Positions 9,189 through 18,054 of a stretch of DNA of 64,000 nt are shown here, piece by piece. The translations under genes and the position numbers were made by a program. Below the pieces are notes generated by a model. That model searched no databases. It was not told the DNA's origin and saw only the letters and a list, made by a program, of their open reading frames with translations. The stretch is from DATAUD01 sp036501665 (lineage in GTDB: Bacteria; Verrucomicrobiota; Verrucomicrobiia; Limisphaerales; Palsa-1400): positions 62,001 through 126,000 of the forward strand of contig DASXZW010000069.1 in assembly GCA_036501665.1 (NCBI GenBank), given 5' to 3'. Position 1 is the stretch's first letter, and every line of letters begins with the position of its first letter.

Positions 9189-9358
9189 TAAAAAAATCCT
9201 GTGGCCATTTGAGTTTGACGAGAGAGCGCGGTCTTTTTGAGTTCTGGCGGCGTTTCGGCTCCGTCGCAGGTCACGGCGGACATGCTCCGTCGCCAAAGCC
9301 TTGCCAGAACTCAAAAATCCTCGCTTCAAATGGCCACAGAATTTCTTTAATGGCTCTG
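9181..9358. repeat. Inverted-repeat (MITE-like) element at the 5' end of the PSD1 gene
   Basis: Two arms of roughly 60 bp in opposite orientation. The left starts AGAGCCATTAAAAAAATCC; the right, read on the other strand, starts AGAGCCATTAAAGAAATTC. Both continue with TGTGGCCATTTGA and, after a variable stretch, TTTTTGAGTTCTGGC. The centre (about 9247-9300) is itself palindromic (GGCTCCGTCGC / GCTCCGTCGCC). Each arm contains a ribosome-site-like AGGA/AGAA, a T-run and ATGGCTCT. The left one is the start of the PSD1 gene. The rest of 9189-9485 holds no other gene. Confidence 0.7.
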
Positions 9359-9485
9359 AACTTAAATTCATCTGGAATCCAACCTACTATGATCTCAGAC
9401 GAATTTTGAGGCAATTTTAATCATCAAAAGAACAGGGCAGCACAGTCCGAAATATTTAGAAGAAAACGGCGGATTTCGATCGGAA

Positions 9486-9971
9486 CTAGGGCTCCATTCG
9501 TCGCTGAGTTTTAAGCGATTCAACAATACCTATAACCGTGCCTTCGAGATTTTTACGCAAGTTGTGCTCCCACACTCGAACAACTCTCCATTTTTGCTGT
9601 CTCAATTTTCGGCTTACTTGGCGGTCCCTCTCTCTATTCCTCTCAATTTTTTGCCGCCAGAAATCGCTTTTTAACAAGTGCTTCCACCGAGGATATTGCC
9701 ATCCATGCCAAAAGTCGCTGTCAAGAAATATGCAAACTTTCAATTTGAAGAAAGCAACGTCGGGCTTGCCAAAGACGGTGGGATCATTAACAGAAAAGGG
9801 TCGCTTGCACGAGGATTTAAGGGCTTCTACAAACTGGATTTCCATTTTAGAGCCGGAAGAACGAATCCGCCCCATCAAAGTGGAACGCCTTTTTTGGTTT
9901 AGAACATCATTCCGCCGTTTTTTGCGAAAATTTCTGCCTTGAAAGTTCCGCTGTCGGGTCCTTTTTGCCAC
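9486..9971 (-). CDS. vsr: Very short patch repair endonuclease (Vsr)
   Basis: 161 aa. The Vsr family pattern is clear: DVLNQKRRSTLMGRIRSSGS, FGKPDVAFFKLKVCIFLDSDFWHGW (catalytic Asp and WHG), then KIERNRERDRQVSRKL and WRVVRVWEHNL. GTG start at 9971 shares its G with the TAG stop of the restriction gene, so the two are translationally linked. Vsr nicks T:G mismatches created by deamination of 5-methylcytosine, which fits the m5C methyltransferase in the same operon. The Lys/Arg-rich N-terminus before the family core is typical of Vsr linked to RM systems. Lower GC than the flanks. Confidence 0.9.
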   Translation of the reverse strand: MAKRTRQRNFQGRNFRKKRRNDVLNQKRRSTLMGRIRSSGSKMEIQFVEALKSSCKRPFSVNDPTVFGKPDVAFFKLKVCIFLDSDFWHGWQYPRWKHLLKSDFWRQKIERNRERDRQVSRKLRQQKWRVVRVWEHNLRKNLEGTVIGIVESLKTQRRMEP

Positions 9972-10765
9972 TATTTAGCCTGGCGGATGGGCGGATTTTT
10001 TGCGAAGTGGGTGGCGATCTCCGATAAAATCTGCTCGACAGATTTATCATTCGGAATATTGTCAGTCGTTGCCGCCCATTTCCTACCCGGGTGAAGGGTA
10101 TCCCATGGAGATCGACGATTTGCGCGAGTCTTAGCGGCGTCTCCATGTTTGCCAAAACCATAGCAAATCCTCATTTCGTTGTTCCAGATCGGTTTAAACA
10201 GCGCAATTAAATAGTCTTCTGCCGTCTCCTGCCATGCGCTCTTGACAACCAAATAGCGGCAATCGAAATGATCCACTCTAAGATTGGTTGCGGCGGAAAT
10301 GCTTTTTTTGTGATCGCGGAGGCGAGTGGAAAGTCCGTCTCCTTGTTGCTCTACGGTTTCCGCATGCAGGTTAGCAGGATCCGCTTTCCCGACATAAATG
10401 GGATTGTCGGTCGCACTAATTGGTTTATATGCTGGAAAATCGCCACGATAGTATAACGCATAAACTCCAGAACCATAAAATTTTCCAATATCTGCTATGG
10501 GAACTGTCGGTTGAAGCAGTAACGTCCGAGCGATCAATTCCCCAATGATTTGCGGATTGCTCGGATCAAAAATAAATTTGGGGTAATTGACAGGATCAAG
10601 TTCCTTGGAGAAAGTCTGCAAACGGATTATTGCTGCTTCGATTTCCGCTTTCAAGGCTTTCAACCGAGCAGGGCCAAGGCTTGTAAGGTCCGCTCGATCT
10701 GGCAACTCGACGATTAACGCATGAAGTTTCGTCTTAAACACATTAGCGTCGAATTTCTCTGCCAT
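9971..10765 (-). CDS. Type II restriction endonuclease, Eco29kI-like (GIY-YIG)
   Basis: About 264 aa. A GIY-YIG nuclease core is visible: GSGVYALYYRG (GIY strand), then IYVGKA (YIG strand), LSTRLRDHKKSI (catalytic Arg helix), ETAEDYLIALFKPIWN (catalytic Glu and Asn). The flanking segments match the Eco29kI/NgoMIII restriction family. Those family members cut CCGCGG; the same site is an inference here. ATG 10765 lies 4 nt after the methyltransferase stop; a TTG at 10849 is possible but would overlap the methyltransferase by 80 bp. Order M-R-V, one leftward transcript. Confidence 0.88.
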   Translation of the reverse strand: MAEKFDANVFKTKLHALIVELPDRADLTSLGPARLKALKAEIEAAIIRLQTFSKELDPVNYPKFIFDPSNPQIIGELIARTLLLQPTVPIADIGKFYGSGVYALYYRGDFPAYKPISATDNPIYVGKADPANLHAETVEQQGDGLSTRLRDHKKSISAATNLRVDHFDCRYLVVKSAWQETAEDYLIALFKPIWNNEMRICYGFGKHGDAAKTRANRRSPWDTLHPGRKWAATTDNIPNDKSVEQILSEIATHFAKNPPIRQAK

Positions 10766-10769
10766 ATAT

Positions 10770-11966
10770 TTAGTTGGAACCGCAGCGGTTTCCAAAACAA
10801 GACCCGTTTCGAAGTGCTCGTGCGACGCTTTTTCCCACAATTTCCGCAAGCGTTACTGGTACGGCGTTGCCAATTTGGCGCATCGATTCAGTCCAACTGC
10901 CATAAAAAATATAATCGTCCGGAAATTCCTGGAGTCGTGCGCTCTCACGGACTGTGAAATAACGAACCTCCCCGTTGGGAAGCAGCATCATATTCTCACC
11001 ACCCGGAACTCCATGATCGCCAGCCTTTAAGGTTTTGGCGGGCTCATCCAAGGGACTTCCGGTGTGTCCAGCGTATGGACGGGCTCCCGGATTGAAAATG
11101 TGGTTAGGAATCCCGCTATTTCTATATTTCACAGGGTCGGGAAGACCCGCAATGCCGTCCCTTACGGAACGCCAAGGTTTAAGAGAGGAAAAAGCATCTT
11201 GTTGCCGTAATCGCTCAACGCTTGCTAGCAACCGAAAATCGCATTGGGGACGGTGCCGCTTGGCGAGTTCATGGCGTTCCCAATAATTCCCAGTAATCCA
11301 CATATCCTTCAACAAGGCGTCTTTGGAATGCGTGGGTTGCGGGAATGACCATTTCTCCCTGACATCAGAGCGAAACCCTACGATAAAAACCCGCTCGCGG
11401 CGTTGCGGAACTCCGAAATTTGCGGCGTTTAATAAGTCAACAACAATATTATAGCGCAAATCATCGTATCTCCCCTGCGTCTTAAGCCGTTGGAGTTGGG
11501 CATGATGATCTGTCCATTCCTCACTCAGCTTTCTTAGGCAGCTGGGAAATTCCAACTGGAGCAATACATAATTGAAATACTTGGTGAAACCTTCGCGGAG
11601 TAATCCTTTGACATTTTCGAAAACAAATGCCCGTGGCTTCAATTCACGAATAGCTCTTACCGCTTGGGGAAACATGTTGCGTTCGTCCTTTTGACCCGCA
11701 TGTTTTCCCCCAAGAGAAAACGGCTGACACGGTGGTCCTCCAGCGACGAGTTCGATACCACTTTTAATCGAGCCGTAATCGTAACGCTCGACATTTACAG
11801 CTTCGAGATTCCAATCCACCACCGGCCAAATACGGCGTCTCTGATTCAAGCGAATTGTTTCGCACGAGTCATAGTCGCGCTCAATGACGACCTCGTGGTC
11901 GAAACCAGCCCGGGCCATTCCGATCGCCATTCCTCCCGCGCCAGTAAATAGTTCGATAGACCGCAT
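10770..11966 (-). CDS. DNA (cytosine-5) methyltransferase of the RM system
   Basis: 398 aa, ATG 11966. All m5C methyltransferase motifs are in order: FTGAGGMAIGM (I, SAM binding), GGPPCQPFS (IV, catalytic Cys), ENVKGLLREG (VI), QRRERVFIVG (VIII), TVRESARLQEFPD (IX) and QIGNAVPVTLAE (X). The target recognition region is between VIII and IX. It protects host DNA from the nuclease encoded downstream. The island has lower GC and different codon use from the carbohydrate genes on both sides, consistent with horizontal acquisition. No control (C) protein gene is seen. Confidence 0.95.
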   Translation of the reverse strand: MRSIELFTGAGGMAIGMARAGFDHEVVIERDYDSCETIRLNQRRRIWPVVDWNLEAVNVERYDYGSIKSGIELVAGGPPCQPFSLGGKHAGQKDERNMFPQAVRAIRELKPRAFVFENVKGLLREGFTKYFNYVLLQLEFPSCLRKLSEEWTDHHAQLQRLKTQGRYDDLRYNIVVDLLNAANFGVPQRRERVFIVGFRSDVREKWSFPQPTHSKDALLKDMWITGNYWERHELAKRHRPQCDFRLLASVERLRQQDAFSSLKPWRSVRDGIAGLPDPVKYRNSGIPNHIFNPGARPYAGHTGSPLDEPAKTLKAGDHGVPGGENMMLLPNGEVRYFTVRESARLQEFPDDYIFYGSWTESMRQIGNAVPVTLAEIVGKSVARALRNGSCFGNRCGSN

Positions 11967-12061
11967 GGCCGTTCTTAAGAATTTTGTGTCGCCGTCAAAA
12001 CTTCTCGATCCCAGAATTCCTCATCTGCGCCCTACATGCAAACTATTGTAAAAATTCCTCC

Positions 12062-13594
12062 TTACCTCCCCTTTTTATCCAAATTCTGATTCAGATCATC
12101 CTTCGTAATCGTGCTCGGAACGCCATCCGCCGGAACTTCCGCTTTCGCAATCCACAAAACGCCGTTCAAAACAATCTTCCGAAAATTTTCGTTCAGATAA
12201 TTGTCATGATAATGCGCGCCGGTAAAACCAAACCCGCGCCCGCCGTTCGGTCGTTCAAACGCCCACGACACAATTGCCGGCTCATGGTTTTTGACAGCCT
12301 CGCGAACCGCCGGGTTGCCAGAATACTTCCCGTCCGGTCGATCCATCGTGCTGTCCGGCGCGATGGCCGAAAGAATCGGCGTGACACCCTTCATCCCATC
12401 CGTGAAACGCATGTGAAAATACCATTCGTCGTAGATTTCAAACGGCTTTACCCCGCGCGTGATCGGGTGGTCCGGCATTGTCGCAAAATTCGCCTTCCAG
12501 GTCGGATTGACCGACCAATCCGCCTCGAACGCCCCGCCCATCCAATCCAGATAAGCATCCTCACCACGGCCTTTCGGCACTTCAACACCCCAATGAATCG
12601 CCCCAAATCCAACGCCCTTGTCCATCAGCGGACGAAGTTGGTCCAAACGGTCGTCTTTGAGCAGAGCCAACCCATCTCCGCCATCCATCGAAACCACTAC
12701 TGCATCCGCGTGGTCAAAAGCGTTCGGGACCGAAGGCCAGCCACCATTATACACGACAGTTTCCACGCCCGGAATATTTTGCAGGCAACTCTGCAGCAGG
12801 AGACAACCCGCGTTATACTCATGCTCGCGCGGCCCGTGACTCGGCACGCCCGCGAGAAACACAATTTTCTTAGCCAACGGTTCCTCTTTGATTCGCAGGT
12901 CTTTGAACTCCACCTTCATCGGCGGCCCCGCGTGCAACTGCAACGCCATCACGCCTGAAAATGTCGCTTTCCCCATCTGCTCATCCGTCATATCCACCAT
13001 CTTCTTACCGTTGATGCTGAGTTCGATGTGATTGCCCTTCGCGATGATGTCGTAATCGTTCCACTCGCCATGATGAATTTCATTTTCCAATTCCGCCGCA
13101 TCGCCCAGCGACCCGGTGACATCCTTCGATCCGTCCGCCTTGATCGTCAGCTTCTGGCCGCGTCCAGCCATGATCCCGCGCGCCTTTTCCTCATAAAGAC
13201 CGCCGGTATAACTCTTCCCCGCCTCCATGTCCGCCTGATAACCCGCGACAACCCAATACGACGGCTTCACGACCCGGCTGCGAAATTGCACGCCGGAATT
13301 GGCAAACCCGCTGTCGTTGTTTGGGGTGATCTTGAACGAGCAACGCATCTCGAAATCCGCCGGGCGTGAATTCGTCCAGATCAAAAACGTATTTTCCTTC
13401 GCCGGCTTTTCCGCCGTCGTCTGCCCGACGATCGCCCCATCTCGCACCGACCACAAATCGGGGCTGCCCGACCAACCGGTCAGGTCCTGGCCATTGAACA
13501 TGCTCGTAAATCCCGGTTCCACTGCGTGTGCGCTGACCGCGGCAAGAACACACGAAAGTCCAATGGAAAGCATTGCGCTGATTTTTAATCTCAT
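12062..13594 (-). CDS. Exported DUF1080 (3-keto-disaccharide hydrolase) - ThuA fusion
   Basis: About 510 aa from ATG 13594; a GTG at 13630 is in frame but leaves the signal peptide internal. Signal peptide MRLKISAMLSIGLSCVLAAVSAHA. Residues about 25-230 are a LamG-like DUF1080 domain (GFTSMFNGQDLTGW, WSVRDGAIVGQT, FKITPNNDSGFANSGVQFRS, GEWNDYDIIAKGNHIELSINGK). Residues about 240-490 are a ThuA glutamine-amidotransferase-like domain (KIVFLAGVPSHGPREHEYNAG, DAVVVSMDGGDG, FGFTGAHYHDNYLNENFRK). Both domains are linked to disaccharide or trehalose-type breakdown in the periplasm. Expressed alone; the RM operon starts 95 bp further on. Confidence 0.88.
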   Translation of the reverse strand: MRLKISAMLSIGLSCVLAAVSAHAVEPGFTSMFNGQDLTGWSGSPDLWSVRDGAIVGQTTAEKPAKENTFLIWTNSRPADFEMRCSFKITPNNDSGFANSGVQFRSRVVKPSYWVVAGYQADMEAGKSYTGGLYEEKARGIMAGRGQKLTIKADGSKDVTGSLGDAAELENEIHHGEWNDYDIIAKGNHIELSINGKKMVDMTDEQMGKATFSGVMALQLHAGPPMKVEFKDLRIKEEPLAKKIVFLAGVPSHGPREHEYNAGCLLLQSCLQNIPGVETVVYNGGWPSVPNAFDHADAVVVSMDGGDGLALLKDDRLDQLRPLMDKGVGFGAIHWGVEVPKGRGEDAYLDWMGGAFEADWSVNPTWKANFATMPDHPITRGVKPFEIYDEWYFHMRFTDGMKGVTPILSAIAPDSTMDRPDGKYSGNPAVREAVKNHEPAIVSWAFERPNGGRGFGFTGAHYHDNYLNENFRKIVLNGVLWIAKAEVPADGVPSTITKDDLNQNLDKKGR

Positions 13595-13762
13595 GGTTAC
13601 GCCAGAGTATAGAGACACCACCCGAAACACAACCCTTGTTCACTAACAGTGCCGCTTTTCCCGCGCCCGCCCGGCTAGTTAGTCCATTCCCGTCCACCTC
13701 GTCCATTTCTCCGGGGTGACGACCCCAGTTGTCTGCATTCACCTGTCAAGCGACGTTGCTTT

Positions 13763-14404
13763 ATGAAATTAACAACTCGACACACTCGCAAGACCATTCC
13801 AGCTCTCACCGCGGATGAACGGGCGTTGCCGCCCATTCGAGTTGGATTATTGAAGCCCAAGAAACTGCTCGTACCCGTGGATTTCTCCGAATGGTCCGAA
13901 AAAGCCGTCACCTACGCCGTCTCCCTGGCAAAACATTTTGGCAGCGAAATCGTCGCCCTCCACGTCGCGCCGATGGCGGCCCCCGTCCCTTCCGCTGAAT
14001 TCGTCGCCATGCAAGGCGTCGTGCTGGACGACCAATTGCGACAGGATGCCATAAAAAATCTCGAGCAATGGCGCGCCCGCATCGCCGATCACGTCACCGC
14101 GCGGGCAATGATCGGCAGCGGAGTCTCGGTTCCCGAAGAAATCGTCAACACAGCCCGCAAACTCAGGTGCGACCTCATCGTCATCGGCATCCATCCGAAG
14201 GGCACTTTCGAGCACTTCCTAACCGGCAGCGTCGCCGAAAAGGTCGTCCAACGCGCAACTTGCCCCGTCTTCGTCGTCCGCGAACACCAAAATGATTTTA
14301 TCAACACCCGCGCCCGCATCGCGGAACCGAAACGCAGCGTCGCTCATCCCAAGGCTCGTCGCCGCGCGGAACGAGTCTCCCTTGTAAAAGTCACTCCCGC
14401 CTGA
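13763..14404 (+). CDS. Universal stress protein (UspA family)
   Basis: 213 aa with a single Usp domain at about residues 30-175: KKLLVPVDFSEWSEKAVTYAVSLAKHF at the start and the nucleotide-binding GIHPKGTFEHFLTGSVAEKVV (GxxG-9-GS/T type) followed by CPVFVVRE. The N-terminal 30 residues and the basic C-terminal tail (PKARRRAERVSLVK) are extensions. Cytoplasmic stress-survival role by family. It converges on the Gfo/Idh gene, with a shared bidirectional terminator between them. Confidence 0.9.
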   Translation: MKLTTRHTRKTIPALTADERALPPIRVGLLKPKKLLVPVDFSEWSEKAVTYAVSLAKHFGSEIVALHVAPMAAPVPSAEFVAMQGVVLDDQLRQDAIKNLEQWRARIADHVTARAMIGSGVSVPEEIVNTARKLRCDLIVIGIHPKGTFEHFLTGSVAEKVVQRATCPVFVVREHQNDFINTRARIAEPKRSVAHPKARRRAERVSLVKVTPA

Positions 14405-14433
14405 GCAAGTTTTTTTCCCACCAGCGGAAAACT

Positions 14434-14472
14434 TTAGGCTAGCATTTTCCGCCCGGCGGAAAATCAGCCTAA
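14434..14472. terminator. Bidirectional hairpin terminator
   Basis: Long inverted repeat between two convergent genes: TTAGGCT, three unpaired bases, ATTTTCCGCC / GGCGGAAAAT, one unpaired base, AGCCTAA. The A/T tracts inside the stem give U-rich ends in either direction. It overlaps the stop codon of the oxidoreductase gene. Confidence 0.75.
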
Positions 14473-15786
14473 CTTGAAAGGCGCCCGAAACGGTCTTGTC
14501 AACAATTCCCACGCCTCAGGATCGCCAAGGATCAATTCCTGTTGCACGTCCCATTTTATTTTCCTTCCCACCAACATCGAGATAAGCCCCAGATGCCCCG
14601 GAATCGCCGAGTGATGCGCTGTCCTCACCGGAGCGATCGTCGGCAGGCGCGATTTCACCGAGTCCAGAAAATTTCCGGTGTGATCAGTGGAAATTATCAG
14701 TTTAACTTTTCGCTCGCTCTCAGGAAGTTGCTTCATGTCCTGCCAATCTTTGTTTGACGCCTCAAATCCCCCGCGATCCACCCAAACCCAGCCGTCGGTC
14801 CCGATCCATTTCGTTCCCGACTTAATATCGTCGTAACCGCCCGCCATCGTCATCGCAATGTCTTGTGGATATTTCAACTCGATGCGGTATTTCGGCGATG
14901 TATTCCAAACATAATCAAACGGAGGAAATTCTCCATGCCCTTCAACTTCGTAAGGGCCGTTGTTATCGAAGCCCAGTCCCCAATGCGCAATGTCGCAGTG
15001 ATGACCGACCCAATCCAATAATTGACCGCCGCCCGTGTTGTAGTTCCAACGCCAATTTCCGTGGACGCGCGCCTTCACGTATAACATTTTCCGCGACGGC
15101 CCAATCCACATATCATAATCGAGTTCAGGAGGCGGATCGCTCGCCATCATGAACGGCTCCTGCTCTTTAAAGTTTCCCTGCCCTGACGGAAGCCCGACTT
15201 CGACGCGTGTCACTTTCCCGATCAAACCGTTGCGGACAATTTCCGCCGCTTTGTGAAAATGAGACTGCGACCGCTGCCAGGAACCGGTTTGCCACACGCA
15301 ATCATTGCCAGTCACGGCTTGAACGATGGATTGCTGTTCCGCGATCGTGCGAGCCAGCGGTTTCTCTCCGTAAATATCCTTCTTGCGCCGTCCCGCTTCA
15401 GTGCCAATCAACCCATGCCAATGGTCCGGCACGGCGATCAACACCGCGTCAATTTCCGGGCGCGCGAGCAATTCGCGATAATCCGCGTAACCTTTGCAAT
15501 CAGCGTTGTTGTAATGTTTGTTGACCTTCTGAACCATCTCATCCAAGTGGCTCCGGTCAACATCGCAGGCGGCGATCACTCGGCAATTTTTATGTTCGAG
15601 GAACGAATCGGTGTCACTGTTCCCCTGGCCGCCGCAGCCGATGACGCCCAGCGTGATCTGCTCGGAAGGATGCGGACGGGTTGTAGCGCAACCGGTGATT
15701 AAATTGGGCAGCACGATTGCGGTCGCGCCGCCGGCAACGAGAAATTGCCGCCGACTGACGCCCTTGGAACGTTTGGTTGTTGTCAT
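14464..15786 (-). CDS. Gfo/Idh/MocA family oxidoreductase, Tat-exported
   Basis: About 440 aa from ATG 15786. Tat signal SRRQFLVAGGATAIVLPNLITGCA, also with a possible lipobox Cys. NAD(P)-binding Rossmann start ITLGVIGCGGQGNSD, then VIAACDVDRSHLD and the family motif YGEKPLARTIAEQQ with the conserved EKP Lys. Family knowledge: oxidation or epimerisation of sugars or glycosidase-like redox chemistry; the Tat-exported subgroup is greatly expanded in Verrucomicrobiota and Planctomycetota. Followed-by-strand order: nucleoside hydrolase, 62-nt gap, this gene. A longer reading frame to 15993 overlaps that upstream gene and was rejected. Confidence 0.9.
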   Translation of the reverse strand: MTTTKRSKGVSRRQFLVAGGATAIVLPNLITGCATTRPHPSEQITLGVIGCGGQGNSDTDSFLEHKNCRVIAACDVDRSHLDEMVQKVNKHYNNADCKGYADYRELLARPEIDAVLIAVPDHWHGLIGTEAGRRKKDIYGEKPLARTIAEQQSIVQAVTGNDCVWQTGSWQRSQSHFHKAAEIVRNGLIGKVTRVEVGLPSGQGNFKEQEPFMMASDPPPELDYDMWIGPSRKMLYVKARVHGNWRWNYNTGGGQLLDWVGHHCDIAHWGLGFDNNGPYEVEGHGEFPPFDYVWNTSPKYRIELKYPQDIAMTMAGGYDDIKSGTKWIGTDGWVWVDRGGFEASNKDWQDMKQLPESERKVKLIISTDHTGNFLDSVKSRLPTIAPVRTAHHSAIPGHLGLISMLVGRKIKWDVQQELILGDPEAWELLTRPFRAPFKLG

Positions 15787-15848
15787 TTTGTTTAATTGAC
15801 GCGCCGAATTTGAAAAATATTCACCGGCGCAGATTTCGTTTGAGTGTC

Positions 15849-16832
15849 CTAACTGCAAATTCGCTCGACCAACAAATCGCGGAATCCGTCGAGGTTTGTC
15901 CATTCGGTCGCGACGTTCATTTTTTTCGCCTGATCGTCGATCACAGTCATTCCATCGTCGGTGACGCGAATGCCGAGTTGTTCCATTTTGCAAAAAGCCT
16001 GAGAAAACGAGAGATAGACGGCCACTGTGTCAAACAGCGTGGAAGAATGATGGTCCGCCTGCGATTCGTTGTGGGCCGCTTTGCTCCACATCCGGTAATT
16101 CTCGATTATTGTGCTGGCCACGAGATTCGAAGAATTGAGCACCTTCTGATAACGATCTCCGTCAAGCGTCACCAAGCCGCATGTGTCGAGCGGCGTGATT
16201 GTAATGTCCCAGGGCGCGGACAAACCTCTCTGTCCAGCGGCGACCTCAGCCTTCACGTTCCACTCCGCGCTCGGCTTCTTATCGCCGCCGTAACCGACGC
16301 GCACACTGCCATCCATCCCGACAAAGCGCGCCCGTTGCGCGATGCGAGGTTCCCGTTCCAACGCGGCCGCGACGTTGTGCATCGGCCCGATGCCGATCAA
16401 TGTGACCGGCTGCGGGGAATTCATAATGACATCAATGATCGCTCCAACTCCGTCGCTGTGAACACGGCCTGGATACGATTTCAAATCGTAATCTTTGACC
16501 CACTCCGCCAAGCCTCCCTGACCGCGCGGCTCAATGTCCGGGCCGACGGCAATCGGAATGTCGGAATGCCTTGTCTTCTCCAAAAATTTTCCCAGCAACG
16601 CCGCGCGATACGGCGCTTTTCCGTATTCGGTGGCGACCAATTTCAAGCTTAACTCCGGGCACTTCAGCAGAAAGCCCAAAGCCCACGAATCGTCAATATC
16701 ATCGCCAATGTCAGTCGCAAGAATCACCGGAGTCGGCCCCGTTCCCGATGGCGATGAAGTTCCGCACCCCGACAAAAATGCCGCGGAAAGAGTTGCGCCA
16801 GCGGAAGCCCTAAAAAAATTGCGACGGTTCAT
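15849..16832 (-). CDS. Nucleoside hydrolase-like protein, exported
   Basis: About 327 aa from ATG 16832. Tat-like signal MNRRNFFRASAGATLSAAFLSGCG, ending in a lipobox Cys. The inosine-uridine nucleoside hydrolase calcium motif is seen as ATDIGDDIDDSWALGF (DxDxxxDD), with PVTLIGIGPMHNVAAAL and AEWNVKAEVAAG later in the fold. The usual EWN/HD active-site region appears as SAEWNVKA. Export suggests action on nucleosides or a glycoside in the periplasm, together with the downstream oxidoreductase. Confidence 0.85.
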   Translation of the reverse strand: MNRRNFFRASAGATLSAAFLSGCGTSSPSGTGPTPVILATDIGDDIDDSWALGFLLKCPELSLKLVATEYGKAPYRAALLGKFLEKTRHSDIPIAVGPDIEPRGQGGLAEWVKDYDLKSYPGRVHSDGVGAIIDVIMNSPQPVTLIGIGPMHNVAAALEREPRIAQRARFVGMDGSVRVGYGGDKKPSAEWNVKAEVAAGQRGLSAPWDITITPLDTCGLVTLDGDRYQKVLNSSNLVASTIIENYRMWSKAAHNESQADHHSSTLFDTVAVYLSFSQAFCKMEQLGIRVTDDGMTVIDDQAKKMNVATEWTNLDGFRDLLVERICS

Positions 16833-16892
16833 CCCGCAATTCAAACCACTTGAAACCACCCCCGCAAGTTGAATCGGTTAGTCTGACGAGGT

Positions 16893-17795
16893 TCAGTGTA
16901 TTCGCACAACCCGCCAGAATGTGGCGCTATTGGTAGGCGCGTTCAATGCAAACGTCATCGCGACAGGCGATGCATCCGCGCCGCTGGTTGGAACAATATC
17001 AGAACTGTAATCCGCAAATGATGCAGAAAGGTTTGTTGATATCTGGACGCGATAGGTGGCGCCGGGTGTCGCTATCCAGTTTATATTCATTGAGCTGTCA
17101 GCATGGGGCTGGATAGTGCAACTGAATTGGAGAGGTGGCACATAAATCGGAACTGCCGTGATGGATTGACCGGGCTCCGACTCGTAGGCCCACCCGAGCA
17201 CGTAGCCGCCGATCCCGTAGCCGGGATTCCAGCCGTTATCCGGTCGGAAATCAAAATGGATATAACCAAAATGCTGTTGGCCGTTGAAAAAAATTCCAAA
17301 CGCCATTACTGCCTCTTTTCCCACAACATCTCCAACCACGCTGGGAGGATCGCCAACGGTGTCGTCGCTCACGACGTAGCCAACGGTGTTATAACGCGCG
17401 TCGGAAGAAAAATCATCCGTTACTGAGCCGCCCGCCCAAGTGTCGTTGGAGACATCCGATGTGGCGACAATATTGCTGCCAACAATTGTTCCCAGAGGCA
17501 GGGCGGCCACGGCCCCATATACGTTCGTATCGCCCGATGGCAGAGGTTCCTCGACGATGAAAACCCGGCTTGGCTCATAAAAGCCCAAATCCATTTCCCA
17601 TCCGCCCCAGGTCAGGACCAGATTTGTGTCTCCAAGAGAACCAAAAGAAATTTCCTGGAAAGCCGTATCCCAATCTCCATACCAAGGCACGCCAACGGCT
17701 AGAGGTGGATCAAGTTTTGTGACGACAACCGAAGCTGGCAACCGGTTTGCAGCCAGACAGAAAAGCGCCAGAGAAAGAATCAATTGATTTCTCAT
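16893..17795 (-). CDS. Secreted protein of unknown function with a C-terminal beta domain
   Basis: 300 aa, not assigned to a family. A signal peptide (MRNQLILSLALFCLAANRLPAS) is followed by a beta-rich domain with GFYEPSRVFIVEEPLP, FGYIHFDFRPDNGW and a Gly/Tyr-rich stretch that looks like surface or PEP-CTERM-type proteins of this phylum. The last 80 residues (INWIATPGATYRVQISTNL ... FWRVVRIH) form the small Ig/Fn3-like C-terminal unit also seen at the end of the LamG protein at 58698-62840. Probably cell-surface. Monocistronic; 60 bp upstream of the nucleoside hydrolase on the same strand. Confidence 0.6.
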   Translation of the reverse strand: MRNQLILSLALFCLAANRLPASVVVTKLDPPLAVGVPWYGDWDTAFQEISFGSLGDTNLVLTWGGWEMDLGFYEPSRVFIVEEPLPSGDTNVYGAVAALPLGTIVGSNIVATSDVSNDTWAGGSVTDDFSSDARYNTVGYVVSDDTVGDPPSVVGDVVGKEAVMAFGIFFNGQQHFGYIHFDFRPDNGWNPGYGIGGYVLGWAYESEPGQSITAVPIYVPPLQFSCTIQPHADSSMNINWIATPGATYRVQISTNLSASFADYSSDIVPTSGADASPVAMTFALNAPTNSATFWRVVRIH

Positions 17796-18019
17796 TACTT
17801 TGCGCTCCGCATTTCACAAAAAAAACCTAAGCCCGTCAATCACCGCATCTCGCCGAAATGTCGATGGGCCTGGCTAAAAATGTATGGCAAAGATGAAGCT
17901 CCCCTGCTGTTTGCACTTTTTGTTTTGATTTAACACCTCATCCCCAAGTGCTCGCCCCGTAATGAAGTCCTCTGCGCCCGGCAGGTTTCAAATCACCTTT
18001 TGAATGTGCTATTTCGATT

Positions 18020-18048
18020 TTGACAATTAAAATAAATGAATACAAAAT
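18020..18048 (+). promoter_or_regulatory. Sigma-70 type promoter of higBA
   Basis: TTGACA (18020-18025), 17-bp spacer, CAAAAT (18043-18048). The predicted start point is at or within a few bases of the GTG start of higB at 18055, so the transcript would be almost leaderless. The 258 bp between 17795 and 18055 hold nothing else that I can identify. Confidence 0.5.
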
Positions 18049-18054
18049 GTATGC

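Noticed and set aside
11984..12958. 324-residue open frame antisense to the DUF1080-ThuA gene
   Set aside because: Arg/His-rich composition with no motif; shadow of the real gene.
17885..17901. GG-N10-GC with AAGCT upstream of higBA
   Set aside because: The -24 element is only TGGCAA, it is 150 bp from the gene, and a good sigma-70 promoter lies closer. No enhancer palindrome upstream.
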